NCBI GenBank assembly: GCA_002358555.1
Contig: DEPC01000043.1
Location: forward strand, 1 to 14,587
DNA length: 14,587 nt
From: Hungatella sp. UBA3402
Lineage (GTDB): Bacteria; Bacillota; Clostridia; Lachnospirales; Lachnospiraceae
Direction of reading: 5' to 3'
Shown: positions 6,728 to 14,511 of the stretch, piece after piece
Numbering within the stretch: position 1 is the stretch's first letter
How the letters are laid out: the number at the start of each line of letters is the position of its first letter
Notes under the pieces: model-generated
What the model saw: only the letters and a program-made list of their open reading frames with translations
Database searches by the model: none
Told to the model about the DNA's origin: nothing
Position numbers and translations under genes: made by a program

Positions 6728-8083
6728 CTATTTCAAAATGTCTTTTAAATCTTTAAGTCCTGTCGCTGTAGTTACAATGATGACCGTATCCCCCACTTCA
6801 ATGGTATCCTTGCCTCGTGGAGTAATGATTCGTCCATTTCGGTTAATACAGGCCACCAAAAGGTTTGGTTTTAGAGATAATTTTTCCAAGGAAATACCAA
6901 TGATAGATGGCTCATTTCCTACTCTAAATTCCAATGCCTCTGCCTTATTCGCCACGATTTTATACAAAGTTTCTACATTGCTTCCTAGAGAATTCTGCAT
7001 GGCGCGGACATACTGTACGATGCTCTCTGCTGTGATTAACTTGGGATAAATCACGCTCCCTAAATTCATATCATTAACTACACTTTCAAATGTAGTTCGG
7101 TTTACCTTTGTGATTAACTTAGCCTTTGACTGGCTGGCAGCATACAGAGACAGAATAATATTTTCCTCGTCAAACCCTGTCAAAGCTGCAAATGCCTCTG
7201 TCTGTTGGATTCCTTCTTCCTGTAAAAGTTGCTGGTCAGAACCATCTCCATGAATTACAATCACATTAGGTAGTTCGTCACTGAGCTTTCTGCACTGTTC
7301 AATATCTCTTTCTACCACTTTCAGCTTGATAGGAGAATCTTCCAGCATCTTTGCCAGATAATATGTAATCCGTCCTCCTCCTACCAGAATAGCACTTTTC
7401 ACACTGTTATTTTCAATGCCTACAGCTTTAAAAAAACGCATGGATTGTGCCGGAGGAGCAATAAAAGAAACCTTATCTCCAGATTTCAAGATAAAATTAC
7501 CATTGGGAATCACCACATCTGCTCCCCGTTCTACAGCACAAATCAATACATTACATTTTAATTTGGAATTAACCTCCCACACTTTTAAATCATCAATATC
7601 TGACCCTACAGGAACCTGAAATTTCATGATTTCCACACGGCCTTTTGCAAAAGTATCAATCTTGATCGCTGAAGGGAATTTTAACAGTCTGGAAATTTCC
7701 CTTGCTGCTGCCAGCTCTGGATTGATTGCCAGAGAAAGGTTCAATTCTTCCCGAAGATAGTTAATCTCTGTAGAATATTCTGGCTTCCGAATTCTGGCAA
7801 TGGTATGGCAGTTTCCTGCCTTTTTGGCAATCAGACAACAGAGCATATTCAGCTCGTCCGAATTGGTAGTAGCAATCAAAAGGTCTGCATCCTCAATCCC
7901 TGCTTCCATCTGAATCTTGGAAACCGCCCCATTTCCTACTACTCCCATAACATCAATGCTGTCCACTACACTTTCCAAAACGGAAGAATTCTGGTCAATC
8001 AGGGTAATATCATGACCTTCATTATTAAGCTGTTCTGCTAAGGTTACTCCAACCTTTCCACAGCCTACGATAATGATTTTCAT
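6728..8083 (-). CDS. trkA: Trk potassium system regulatory subunit TrkA
   Basis: A 451-residue cytosolic protein with the duplicated RCK layout of full-length TrkA. The first Rossmann domain has GCGKVG (7-12) and LIDQN. Its ligand-binding C domain covers about 140-220. The second Rossmann domain begins KSAILVGGGRITYYLA, with the second C domain ending the protein. It binds nucleotides and controls TrkH opening. The ATG overlaps the RNase G stop in ATGA, so it is translationally coupled to it. TrkH follows after 12 nt, which supports a functional pair. Confidence 0.95.
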   Translation of the reverse strand: MKIIIVGCGKVGVTLAEQLNNEGHDITLIDQNSSVLESVVDSIDVMGVVGNGAVSKIQMEAGIEDADLLIATTNSDELNMLCCLIAKKAGNCHTIARIRKPEYSTEINYLREELNLSLAINPELAAAREISRLLKFPSAIKIDTFAKGRVEIMKFQVPVGSDIDDLKVWEVNSKLKCNVLICAVERGADVVIPNGNFILKSGDKVSFIAPPAQSMRFFKAVGIENNSVKSAILVGGGRITYYLAKMLEDSPIKLKVVERDIEQCRKLSDELPNVIVIHGDGSDQQLLQEEGIQQTEAFAALTGFDEENIILSLYAASQSKAKLITKVNRTTFESVVNDMNLGSVIYPKLITAESIVQYVRAMQNSLGSNVETLYKIVANKAEALEFRVGNEPSIIGISLEKLSLKPNLLVACINRNGRIITPRGKDTIEVGDTVIIVTTATGLKDLKDILK

Positions 8084-9288
8084 CTTTTTTGTTCTCCTTT
8101 TCCAACCTGTTCCCGAAATGGCTTTCGCACTTTTTTTCTGGTCACTTCTACAAGTCCTAACTTTGTCATATCAACAACTGTAGTTTTTATTGGGTCTTTC
8201 GCACAGCAGTCAGATAAGATTTCCATCAGTTCTTGGCGGTCTTCCTTGGTATCCATATCAATAAAATCAATCAAAATGATTCCAGAAAGATTCCTCAGAC
8301 GAAGTTGGTATCCAATTTCTACAGCCGCTTCAAAGTTAATCTTCTTGATAGTGTCGCGAAGATTTTTCTTGCCTGTATATTTTCCAGTATTCACATCAAT
8401 GACTGTCATGGCCTCTGTAGGCTCAATCACAAGATATCCTCCTGATTTCAGCCAAACTCTTTTTTGCAGAGCCTCATCCATAGCCTTTTCAATAGAATAC
8501 AATTTTCCTAGAGGAAGCAAGGGGTCTTGATAAAGTCTTATCTTTTTTGCATCCTCAGACTGATAGGCTGACAAATATTCCTGTATTTCCTGGAAAATAT
8601 CTTTGTCATCGGTGACAATCTCCTCCATAAAATCCTTATAGGTATCCCTGAGAGTACTGATATAAGAAGGTACTGCCTTATATAATAATGTATAGCAGGT
8701 GCGATAGTCTGCCTCAGATAAAAGTTGATAATATTGTGCCTTTAATTCCCGCAATTCCTCCAGAATATCTGAAATTGCAGCACTCTGAGCATTTGTTCGG
8801 ACAATAATCCCAAACTCCTTATCCTTCTCCTCCTCCAACAGCAATTTCAGTTTAGCTTTCCAGGCCTCGTTTGAAATCTTAGAGGAAAAGCTAATTTGAC
8901 GGCGTCCCGCCGTCACTACACAGAAACGACCTGTAAAGCTAAGATTGCCTGTTACTACAGATTCTTTGGTTTTAATGGCATCCTTACTTACCTGGACAAT
9001 AATCTCATCACCTGCATGCAGTTGTCTCTGGATTTTAGAAGAACTGCTTAAACTTTCTGTAAACAGATGGTTTTTATTCTCAGTCAGACTATAATACGCC
9101 ATCTGTCCTCCTAAGTCAATAAAGGCAGCGTTAATATTTTTTGCAATATTTTTAACTTTTCCGATATAAATGTTTCCTAAAACAGATTGAGATTCTTTTT
9201 CTTCCAAATGCATCTGCACAATCCGAGAACCATTTGACATAGCAGTTAAAATTTGCCCATTCATTTTTGTTATAATAATCTTATTCAA
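8080..9288 (-). CDS. rng: Ribonuclease G/E family endoribonuclease
   Basis: An endoribonuclease of the RNase E/G family, involved in rRNA maturation and mRNA turnover. An S1 domain occupies about residues 35-120, with NIYIGKVKNI and AAFIDLGGQ. A 5'-sensor-like GIIVRTNA follows (about 160-167). The two catalytic aspartates are seen in TVIDVNTG (Asp298) and IILIDFIDM (Asp341). The protein ends at RKKVRKPFREQ and lacks the Zn-link CPxCxG segment of Proteobacterial enzymes. The favoured start is TTG at 9286-9288, with GGAG 6 nt upstream, giving the usual MNKIIITKMNG start. TTG at 9298-9300 and ATG at 9262-9264 are alternatives. It overlaps the upstream DUF2344 gene by 8 nt. Confidence 0.9.
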   Translation of the reverse strand: MNKIIITKMNGQILTAMSNGSRIVQMHLEEKESQSVLGNIYIGKVKNIAKNINAAFIDLGGQMAYYSLTENKNHLFTESLSSSSKIQRQLHAGDEIIVQVSKDAIKTKESVVTGNLSFTGRFCVVTAGRRQISFSSKISNEAWKAKLKLLLEEEKDKEFGIIVRTNAQSAAISDILEELRELKAQYYQLLSEADYRTCYTLLYKAVPSYISTLRDTYKDFMEEIVTDDKDIFQEIQEYLSAYQSEDAKKIRLYQDPLLPLGKLYSIEKAMDEALQKRVWLKSGGYLVIEPTEAMTVIDVNTGKYTGKKNLRDTIKKINFEAAVEIGYQLRLRNLSGIILIDFIDMDTKEDRQELMEILSDCCAKDPIKTTVVDMTKLGLVEVTRKKVRKPFREQVGKGEQKR

Positions 9289-9976
9289 ATTCTTCTCCAA
9301 ATTCCTCCAAAGGAATCATTTCCTCTGAATCCTGCCCATAAACTTCTTCTCTCTGGATTTGGAAGGTAAACCTTGGATATTCCCACTGCTTGGCCTGATA
9401 AAACGCCTCCATAACCAGCTCTGGTTTGATATTATCTGTGCTACCTGTGGACACCTGCATAAAAATGCCTTCTCCATTCCGCCTTAATTGATAGATAAGC
9501 GGCTTCAAATCCATTTCTTTTTGTCCTTTTTTTGTCTTCTTGGTAATAACAATCTGTTCTTGTGCATAAAAATCTAACAGTTTTTCAAAAAATTCATCCA
9601 AATCCTTTGGCTGATATCCTTCCCTAAATTCCAAGGTGTAGTCAGCCGCACATACAATAGACATAGCATTTTTGCTAGAATCTTGGAGTTTTCGGCAGCT
9701 TAGCACCTCAATGCCTTCTACCATCACTTGATTTAACCGGTCTGTCATGGATTTTAAATCATCTTCATTGGCTTCAATATCCAAATACTCTCCATTGCTG
9801 GTAATTCCTACCCCCAAAGGAGCTGCAAACGACATAATCTGATGGGGACTAAATCCTTCACTGTATCGAATTTTCACATCAGCACGCCTCATAGCCTTTT
9901 GGAAATATCTCATCATATCCAGATGTCCGACAAATTTCATGGAACCCTGCTTGCGAAATTTAATCCTTATCTTCAA
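9281..9976 (-). CDS. DUF2344 / TIGR03936 family protein, radical SAM-associated
   Basis: A 231-residue protein beginning KIRIKFRKQGSMKFVGHLD, with YSEGFSPHQIMSFAAPLGVG, the signature of the DUF2344 family. Members are almost always encoded beside or fused to the TIGR03960 radical SAM protein, as here. Function is not established; joint action on an RNA or protein modification is a reasonable inference. The likely start is TTG at 9974-9976, because GGAGG lies 8 nt upstream and the family begins there. An in-frame ATG 33 nt earlier (10007-10009) lies deep in the upstream gene. It overlaps the radical SAM gene by 17 nt. Confidence 0.88.
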   Translation of the reverse strand: MKIRIKFRKQGSMKFVGHLDMMRYFQKAMRRADVKIRYSEGFSPHQIMSFAAPLGVGITSNGEYLDIEANEDDLKSMTDRLNQVMVEGIEVLSCRKLQDSSKNAMSIVCAADYTLEFREGYQPKDLDEFFEKLLDFYAQEQIVITKKTKKGQKEMDLKPLIYQLRRNGEGIFMQVSTGSTDNIKPELVMEAFYQAKQWEYPRFTFQIQREEVYGQDSEEMIPLEEFGEEFE

Positions 9977-11828
9977 AACAGACACCTCCTCCAAAGCCTC
10001 TAGCTCCACAGCCAGAACATTTCTGGCGGCAATTAGGCGTCACTTTTTCTTCTAGAGCTAATGACCATTCCCTCTTTAAAAATTCCTTGGAAACTCCTGC
10101 ATCAATAAAATCCCATGGGAACACCTCATCAAAATCTCGTTCTCTCACGGTATAAAAGTCTGGATCAATACCACAGCTTTCAAACGCTTGCTCCCATAAA
10201 CTATTATCAAAATATTCCGACCAAGAATCAAATAAAGCTCCATTCCTGTAAGCAGCCTCCACAACAGCTCCTACTTTCCGGTCTCCCCGTGCTAAAACTC
10301 CCTCTAGAACTGTGACATCAGCCTCATGCCAATTGTATTTTAAGCTTTTGAAATTTTTCATTTCTCGAAATTTATTCTTCACAATATAAGCTCGTTCCAG
10401 AAATTCCTCCTTTGTACACATCCTTGCCCACTGAAATGGAGTAAATGGTTTTGGCACAAAAAAAGAAGAACTTGCCACAATCTGCACCTTGCCATGCCTT
10501 TGCTCTTTGGGAACCTCATCATAATAGGTTTCGGCAATCTTCTCAGACAACCATGCAATTCCCTCCATATCCTCTTTCTGCTCAGTAGGAAGTCCCAGCA
10601 TAAAATAAAGTTTTACTCGATTCCAACCTCCTCGAAATGCTTCTGCTGCTCCTTTTACAATGATATCCTCTGTAAGTCCTTTATTTATCACATCTCTCAA
10701 TCTCTGAGAACCAGCCTCTGGTGCAAAAGTTAAGCTGCTCTTTTTTACATCTTGCACTTTGCTCATAACATCTAAAGAAAATGCATCAATTCTTAAAGAG
10801 GGCAAAGAAATATTGATTCCTCTAGAACTGCACTCTTCTATTAAAAAATTCACCAGTTCCGGCAGATTTGTATAATCACTGGAGCTTAAAGAGCTTAGAG
10901 AAATTTCTTCATGTCCTGTAGTTTCTAACAGTTGCCTGGCATAGTGTTTTAAATAATCTAACCCATGCTCCCGCAAAGGCCGATACACATTTCCTGCTTG
11001 GCAGAATCTGCATCCACGAATACAACCTCTTTGAATTTCCAAGACGACTCTATCTTGTGTAACTTTAAGAAAAGGAACCAGCGGTTTTTCAATATATGGT
11101 ACTTCATCCATAGATACCACCAACTCTTTGACTATCCTTTCTTTGGCATGGGAATTGTTGGGTTTAAAATCTGCGATGGTTCCATCTTCTTTATAGATTA
11201 CATCATAAAAAGCTGGAACATAGATTCCCGAAATTTCAGCCGCCATCTCCAAAAATTTGTGACGGCTTCCCCCATTTTTCTTATTTTCAATATAAGCATC
11301 TAATAGTTGATTGTAAACCGTTTCTCCCTCGCCGATATAGAACAAATCAAAAAATTCTGCCAGCGGTTCTGGATTGTAGGCACAAGGTCCCCCACCAATG
11401 ACAATAGGAAATTCCTCTCCTCTGTCTCGACTGTGGAGAGGAATCTGACTTAAATCCAAGATTTGTAAGATATTAGTATAACACATCTCATATTGTAGAG
11501 TAATTCCAAGAAAATCAAAGTCTTTTACAGGCTCCTGAGATTCCAAAGCAAATAGAGGAATCTTTTTTTCCCTCATAATTTGGTCTAAATCTGTCCATGG
11601 TGAATAGACTCTCTCGCAATAAGTATCCTTGCGATGGTTAAACATATCATAAAGAATTTGAATCCCTAAATGCGACATGCCTATCTCGTATACATCGGGG
11701 AAACACATGGCAAAGCGGATGGCCACACCTTTCGGGTCCTTGACACACATATTGACCTCGCCGCCGATGTAGCGCGCGGGCTGCTGGATACTTAGTAAAA
11801 TTTCATCAGGTAATGCTAGTTTTCTCAT
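9960..11828 (-). CDS. B12-binding radical SAM protein, TIGR03960 type
   Basis: A 622-residue protein. The N-terminal half is a cobalamin-binding-like domain with FPDVYEIGMSHLGIQILYD (43-61) and IVIGGGPCAYNPEPLAEFFD (142-161). The radical SAM cluster motif CIRGCRFC (Cys269, Cys273, Cys276) follows. The C-terminus has a cysteine-rich NCRQKCSGCGA segment and ends GGGVCFEDKD. The reaction is unknown; the domain order resembles cobalamin-dependent methyl or methylthio transferases. The ATG at 11826-11828 has AAGGA 6 nt upstream. The frame is open for a further 55 codons upstream, but that part looks non-coding. It is the first gene of the five-gene operon and is followed by its usual DUF2344 partner. 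Confidence 0.92.
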   Translation of the reverse strand: MRKLALPDEILLSIQQPARYIGGEVNMCVKDPKGVAIRFAMCFPDVYEIGMSHLGIQILYDMFNHRKDTYCERVYSPWTDLDQIMREKKIPLFALESQEPVKDFDFLGITLQYEMCYTNILQILDLSQIPLHSRDRGEEFPIVIGGGPCAYNPEPLAEFFDLFYIGEGETVYNQLLDAYIENKKNGGSRHKFLEMAAEISGIYVPAFYDVIYKEDGTIADFKPNNSHAKERIVKELVVSMDEVPYIEKPLVPFLKVTQDRVVLEIQRGCIRGCRFCQAGNVYRPLREHGLDYLKHYARQLLETTGHEEISLSSLSSSDYTNLPELVNFLIEECSSRGINISLPSLRIDAFSLDVMSKVQDVKKSSLTFAPEAGSQRLRDVINKGLTEDIIVKGAAEAFRGGWNRVKLYFMLGLPTEQKEDMEGIAWLSEKIAETYYDEVPKEQRHGKVQIVASSSFFVPKPFTPFQWARMCTKEEFLERAYIVKNKFREMKNFKSLKYNWHEADVTVLEGVLARGDRKVGAVVEAAYRNGALFDSWSEYFDNSLWEQAFESCGIDPDFYTVRERDFDEVFPWDFIDAGVSKEFLKREWSLALEEKVTPNCRQKCSGCGARGFGGGVCFEDKD

Positions 11829-12008
11829 GATTTTTCCTTGTATTTTTATTAGTATTGCATAAAATTTATGCTTCTTTTTGTGGCGTGGAAAGCCAGTTAA
11901 TTTGAAGAATCTACTGCAAATAAGGTTCCTGTCTGATCTGTGAAACATGCCCTTTTGAGTCAAAAATGGGGCAAAATTCAAAATCATAGGCAATTTATTT
12001 TCATGTAC

Positions 12009-12038
12009 ATTCTACCACAGGTTCTTACAAAACGGCAA
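12009..12038 (-). promoter_or_regulatory. Candidate promoter of the radical SAM-rng-trk operon
   Basis: On the minus strand TTGCCG (complement of 12033-12038) is followed by 18 bp and TAGAAT (complement of 12009-12014). The leader to the ATG at 11828 would be about 170 nt. No convincing riboswitch or coding segment is seen in that leader (11829-12000), only a short palindrome at 11857-11871. Confidence 0.45.
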
Positions 12039-12069
12039 CTACTACTTGCGTGCTAGGGAAAAATTGTAA

Positions 12070-12225
12070 GATTCGTATAAATGCATCTGCTCTGGAACTA
12101 CAGCCAATGGAACATCTGTTTCTCCACATGAGCTGGAAAAGCTGATGCCCTGGTCAGCGGAGCTACCAGACAGCTACCGGAAAATATTTTTAAACCTGAA
12201 TAGGTTATTTGCCATGTACAATTAA
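12070..12225 (+). pseudogene. Degenerate tail of an IS66-like transposase
   Basis: A plus-strand frame ending at TAA 12223-12225 reads TANGTSVSPHELEKLMPWSA followed by ELPDSYR. This resembles the extreme C-terminus of IS66-family transposases, which often carry an AKANG block and later an L-L/M-PW-S/N-x-x-LP motif. The region between those blocks seems deleted, and there is no upstream transposase body or start. After the match the frame continues into the terminator at 12226-12270. The resemblance is from memory of the family and needs a search. Confidence 0.35.
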
Positions 12226-12270
12226 AAAGCATATATACAATGACTTATAGCAATCATGTATATATGCTTT
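12226..12270 (-). terminator. Terminator of the flavoprotein gene
   Basis: A perfect 13-bp stem, AAAGCATATATAC (12226-12238) with its complement at 12258-12270, encloses a 19-nt loop. On the minus strand the stem is followed by TTTTTAATT. It lies about 50 nt beyond the flavoprotein stop codon. Confidence 0.75.
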
Positions 12271-12321
12271 ATGTTTTAATTCACCAAGTAATTTTATTTA
12301 ACTTTTATAAGTTTCTATTAC

Positions 12322-14328
12322 TTATTTACCCATAACTGTTTTGCCAGCTGTACGGCCAGATGTCATAGCTTCAAGTAAACCAGCAACTGTACGTCCACCA
12401 GTAACCTCACCAGCAGCGTATAATCCAGGAATTGCATTGCCGTCAGTACCAATAACTTCAGCACTTGTATTAACCTTTAAGCCACCTTTGGTAATGTGAG
12501 CTGAAGGAGTTCTCGGACCGGCATAGAAAGGCGCTTCAAAGATACCAGGATTGCCATCAGGGTTAATAAAGTCGCCTCCAAAAGAAGCACGATTAAATTC
12601 TGGGTCAACACCTGTCTTAACAGCTTCGTTGAATTTTTCGATTGTTTCAACGAAAGTTGCAGAATCAACACCGATTAATTCGGCTAATTCTTCTAAAGTA
12701 TCAGCTTTCACAACAATACCTGCATCTATTAAATCTTGAATGTTTTGTCCGCCATAAGTGGTACCATCTTCGCCAACACCAGAATTGTTTTTATCACATA
12801 CCATATAGAAAATTCCATCTGTTTGAGCTAAAGCGGCATTTGAAAGTGTATCTCTGTCAGAAAGTTCATTTACAAATCGTTTACCTTCTTTATTAACATA
12901 CAAGTTTGTACCCGTACCGATGAATGGATATGCGTCACCGGTTTTTGGATCACAAGTTGGTACTAACTGTAAATGTCCCATATCAACAACATCAGCTCCA
13001 ATTTCTAATGCCATATTAATTCCATCACCAACCATAGCCGGATCATTGTCAGTTTGTAATTTTGAAATGTCAGCCCATCTTCCGTCAGAATACTCAATTA
13101 ACATCTCTTTATTTGCTGAAAAACCACCAGTAGCTAAAATTACACCCTTATTAGCATTTAATGTATATTCGGTTCCATCGGAAGCAGTACCTTTAACACC
13201 TACAACTTTGCCATCAGCAGTAAGTAATTCACCAGCTCTGACTTCTTTAATAATCTCTACATTGTAATTCCTTTCTTCGATTGCATCAGTAAATACGGAA
13301 ATGAATCCATCTCCGCCATGTGCTGAAACGGATGAGAACCATCTCGGCCATGTATCGCCTAATAAGAAACTTGGTGAATCCGTCCAGTCAAATCCCAACT
13401 CACCTAACCATTCTTTCGTTGGTTTAGATTTAGATACCAGATCATATAATAATTCCGGATCAGCAGCCTGGCTAAATCTGAAGAAGTATTGTAATGACAT
13501 GTATTCTAATGAATCATAAACTTGAGTTTTACCTTCGGCTTTATAAGCTTCCATATCTTCGGATACTTTCTTTTGCCAGCCCTTAACTACTTCATTATCC
13601 GTTTCTCTGGCGATTAAACCTTTGATTTCAGCCATTTCACCATCAGTCATTTCATGAATTGCGATAGCTTCCGGATCACAAGAAGCATAACCACCGCCTG
13701 TACGAACCGTATTACCACCGATATAAGGGTTCTTTTCGATAACAATTACTGAGGCGCCTTCTTCAGCAGCAGATACGGCAGCAGCTAAACCAGCTCCGCC
13801 AGCGCCAACTACGATAACATCAGCTTCTTTTTGAACTGCCTCTCCTGCAACTGCGTTATCAGCAACTTCTACTTTCTTAAGTGCTTCAGCATCTCCGCCA
13901 GCTTGGTTTACAGCATCAGCAACAGCATTAAGAATTGCATTACTTGTGTTCGTTGCACCTGTAATAGCATCAATGTTCAATGATTGATTTGCTATAATCA
14001 ATTCTGGAATTTTTGCGATAGGAGCATCAGAAATACCTGGTGTTTCACCATGTTCTTTAATTTCGATTGATTTGATAGCATCACTATCAAAAGTAACTTC
14101 CAGAGTTACATCTCCATTGTTCCCTTTCGCTGTAGCAGTATATGTACCTGCAGTGTATGTTCCGCCAGTAGTTGCATCTCCATCGTTCCCTTCAGTTTCA
14201 GCTACAGTAGTAGTACCTGCAGTGGTTGTTCCACCAGTACTTTCTTCTTTTGAGCCACAAGCTGCTAGGCTAACGGACATCATAGCAGTTAAGCCAAATA
14301 ATAAAATTTTTCTTCTTACGCTTTTCAT
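12322..14328 (-). CDS. Exported FMN/FAD flavoprotein reductase, fumarate reductase/urocanate reductase family lipoprotein
   Basis: A 668-residue protein. A lipoprotein signal ends in LAAC (Cys24), so it should be tethered outside the membrane. A Thr/Gly-rich linker (25-65) leads to an FMN_bind domain (about 56-142) with DAITGAT (120-126), the motif covalently flavinylated by ApbE at Thr126. The FAD domain starts IVVGAGGAGLAAA (172-184) and ends GLYAAGEVTGGRTVAG. The catalytic arginine of the family is present in NELSDRD (Arg492), and His611 in SAHITKGG also matches. Other substrate ligands of fumarate reductase are not seen, so the acceptor is unknown. Such enzymes use extracellular acceptors in anaerobic respiration with electrons from membrane flavoproteins. 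The ATG has GGAGGG 4 nt upstream. It is a single-gene transcript with its own promoter and terminator. Confidence 0.9.
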   Translation of the reverse strand: MKSVRRKILLFGLTAMMSVSLAACGSKEESTGGTTTAGTTTVAETEGNDGDATTGGTYTAGTYTATAKGNNGDVTLEVTFDSDAIKSIEIKEHGETPGISDAPIAKIPELIIANQSLNIDAITGATNTSNAILNAVADAVNQAGGDAEALKKVEVADNAVAGEAVQKEADVIVVGAGGAGLAAAVSAAEEGASVIVIEKNPYIGGNTVRTGGGYASCDPEAIAIHEMTDGEMAEIKGLIARETDNEVVKGWQKKVSEDMEAYKAEGKTQVYDSLEYMSLQYFFRFSQAADPELLYDLVSKSKPTKEWLGELGFDWTDSPSFLLGDTWPRWFSSVSAHGGDGFISVFTDAIEERNYNVEIIKEVRAGELLTADGKVVGVKGTASDGTEYTLNANKGVILATGGFSANKEMLIEYSDGRWADISKLQTDNDPAMVGDGINMALEIGADVVDMGHLQLVPTCDPKTGDAYPFIGTGTNLYVNKEGKRFVNELSDRDTLSNAALAQTDGIFYMVCDKNNSGVGEDGTTYGGQNIQDLIDAGIVVKADTLEELAELIGVDSATFVETIEKFNEAVKTGVDPEFNRASFGGDFINPDGNPGIFEAPFYAGPRTPSAHITKGGLKVNTSAEVIGTDGNAIPGLYAAGEVTGGRTVAGLLEAMTSGRTAGKTVMGK
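14104..14235 (-). repeat. Tandem duplication in the flavoprotein linker
   Basis: Residues 32-53 and 55-75 are two copies of one unit: GGTTTAGTTTVAETEGNDGD and GGTYTAGTYTATAKGNNGDV, each ending in T with one residue of length difference. The DNA is also repetitive, for example GTACCTGCAGTG on the plus strand. The second copy begins the FMN_bind domain, so the linker seems to have grown by copying the domain's own N-terminus. Confidence 0.65.
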
Positions 14329-14442
14329 AATTCCCTCCTAATTATAGTTTTTGCGCATCGAACTTCTCATTTTTTCATTATAGTTAAATATAAACTAATT
14401 GCTTATAAAAACCATAAAGAATAGGCACCATGAGAATGAAGC

Positions 14443-14484
14443 ATGTAATTTATTTGAATATTGCATAAAATATTCTAATTACAT
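14443..14484. promoter_or_regulatory. Nested inverted repeat, candidate operator
   Basis: The outer arms ATGTAATT (14443-14450) and AATTACAT (14477-14484) enclose inner arms GAATATT (14456-14462) and AATATTC (14469-14475) around a 6-nt centre. All 15 pairs are exact. The element overlaps the -10 box and the predicted transcription start of the flavoprotein gene. It could bind a repressor or fold at the 5' end of the mRNA. Confidence 0.5.
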
Positions 14485-14510
14485 TATATCAAATATTAAA
14501 ATATTATCAA
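14483..14510 (-). promoter_or_regulatory. Sigma-A promoter of the flavoprotein gene
   Basis: On the minus strand TTGATA (complement of 14505-14510) is followed by 16 bp and a perfect TATAAT (complement of 14483-14488). Transcription would start near 14476, giving a leader of about 150 nt. The -35 box lies directly after the stop codon of the upstream gene. Confidence 0.65.
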
Positions 14511-14511
14511 T

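Noticed and set aside
11857..11871. GCATAAAATTTATGC palindrome as a terminator or operator
   Set aside because: With a realistic loop the stem is only six AT-rich pairs, and no plus-strand gene ends before it; likely chance in an AT-rich leader.
11829..11993. 55-residue N-terminal extension of the radical SAM protein
   Set aside because: The family start and a ribosome site are at 11828, and the extension reads as AT-rich leader sequence.
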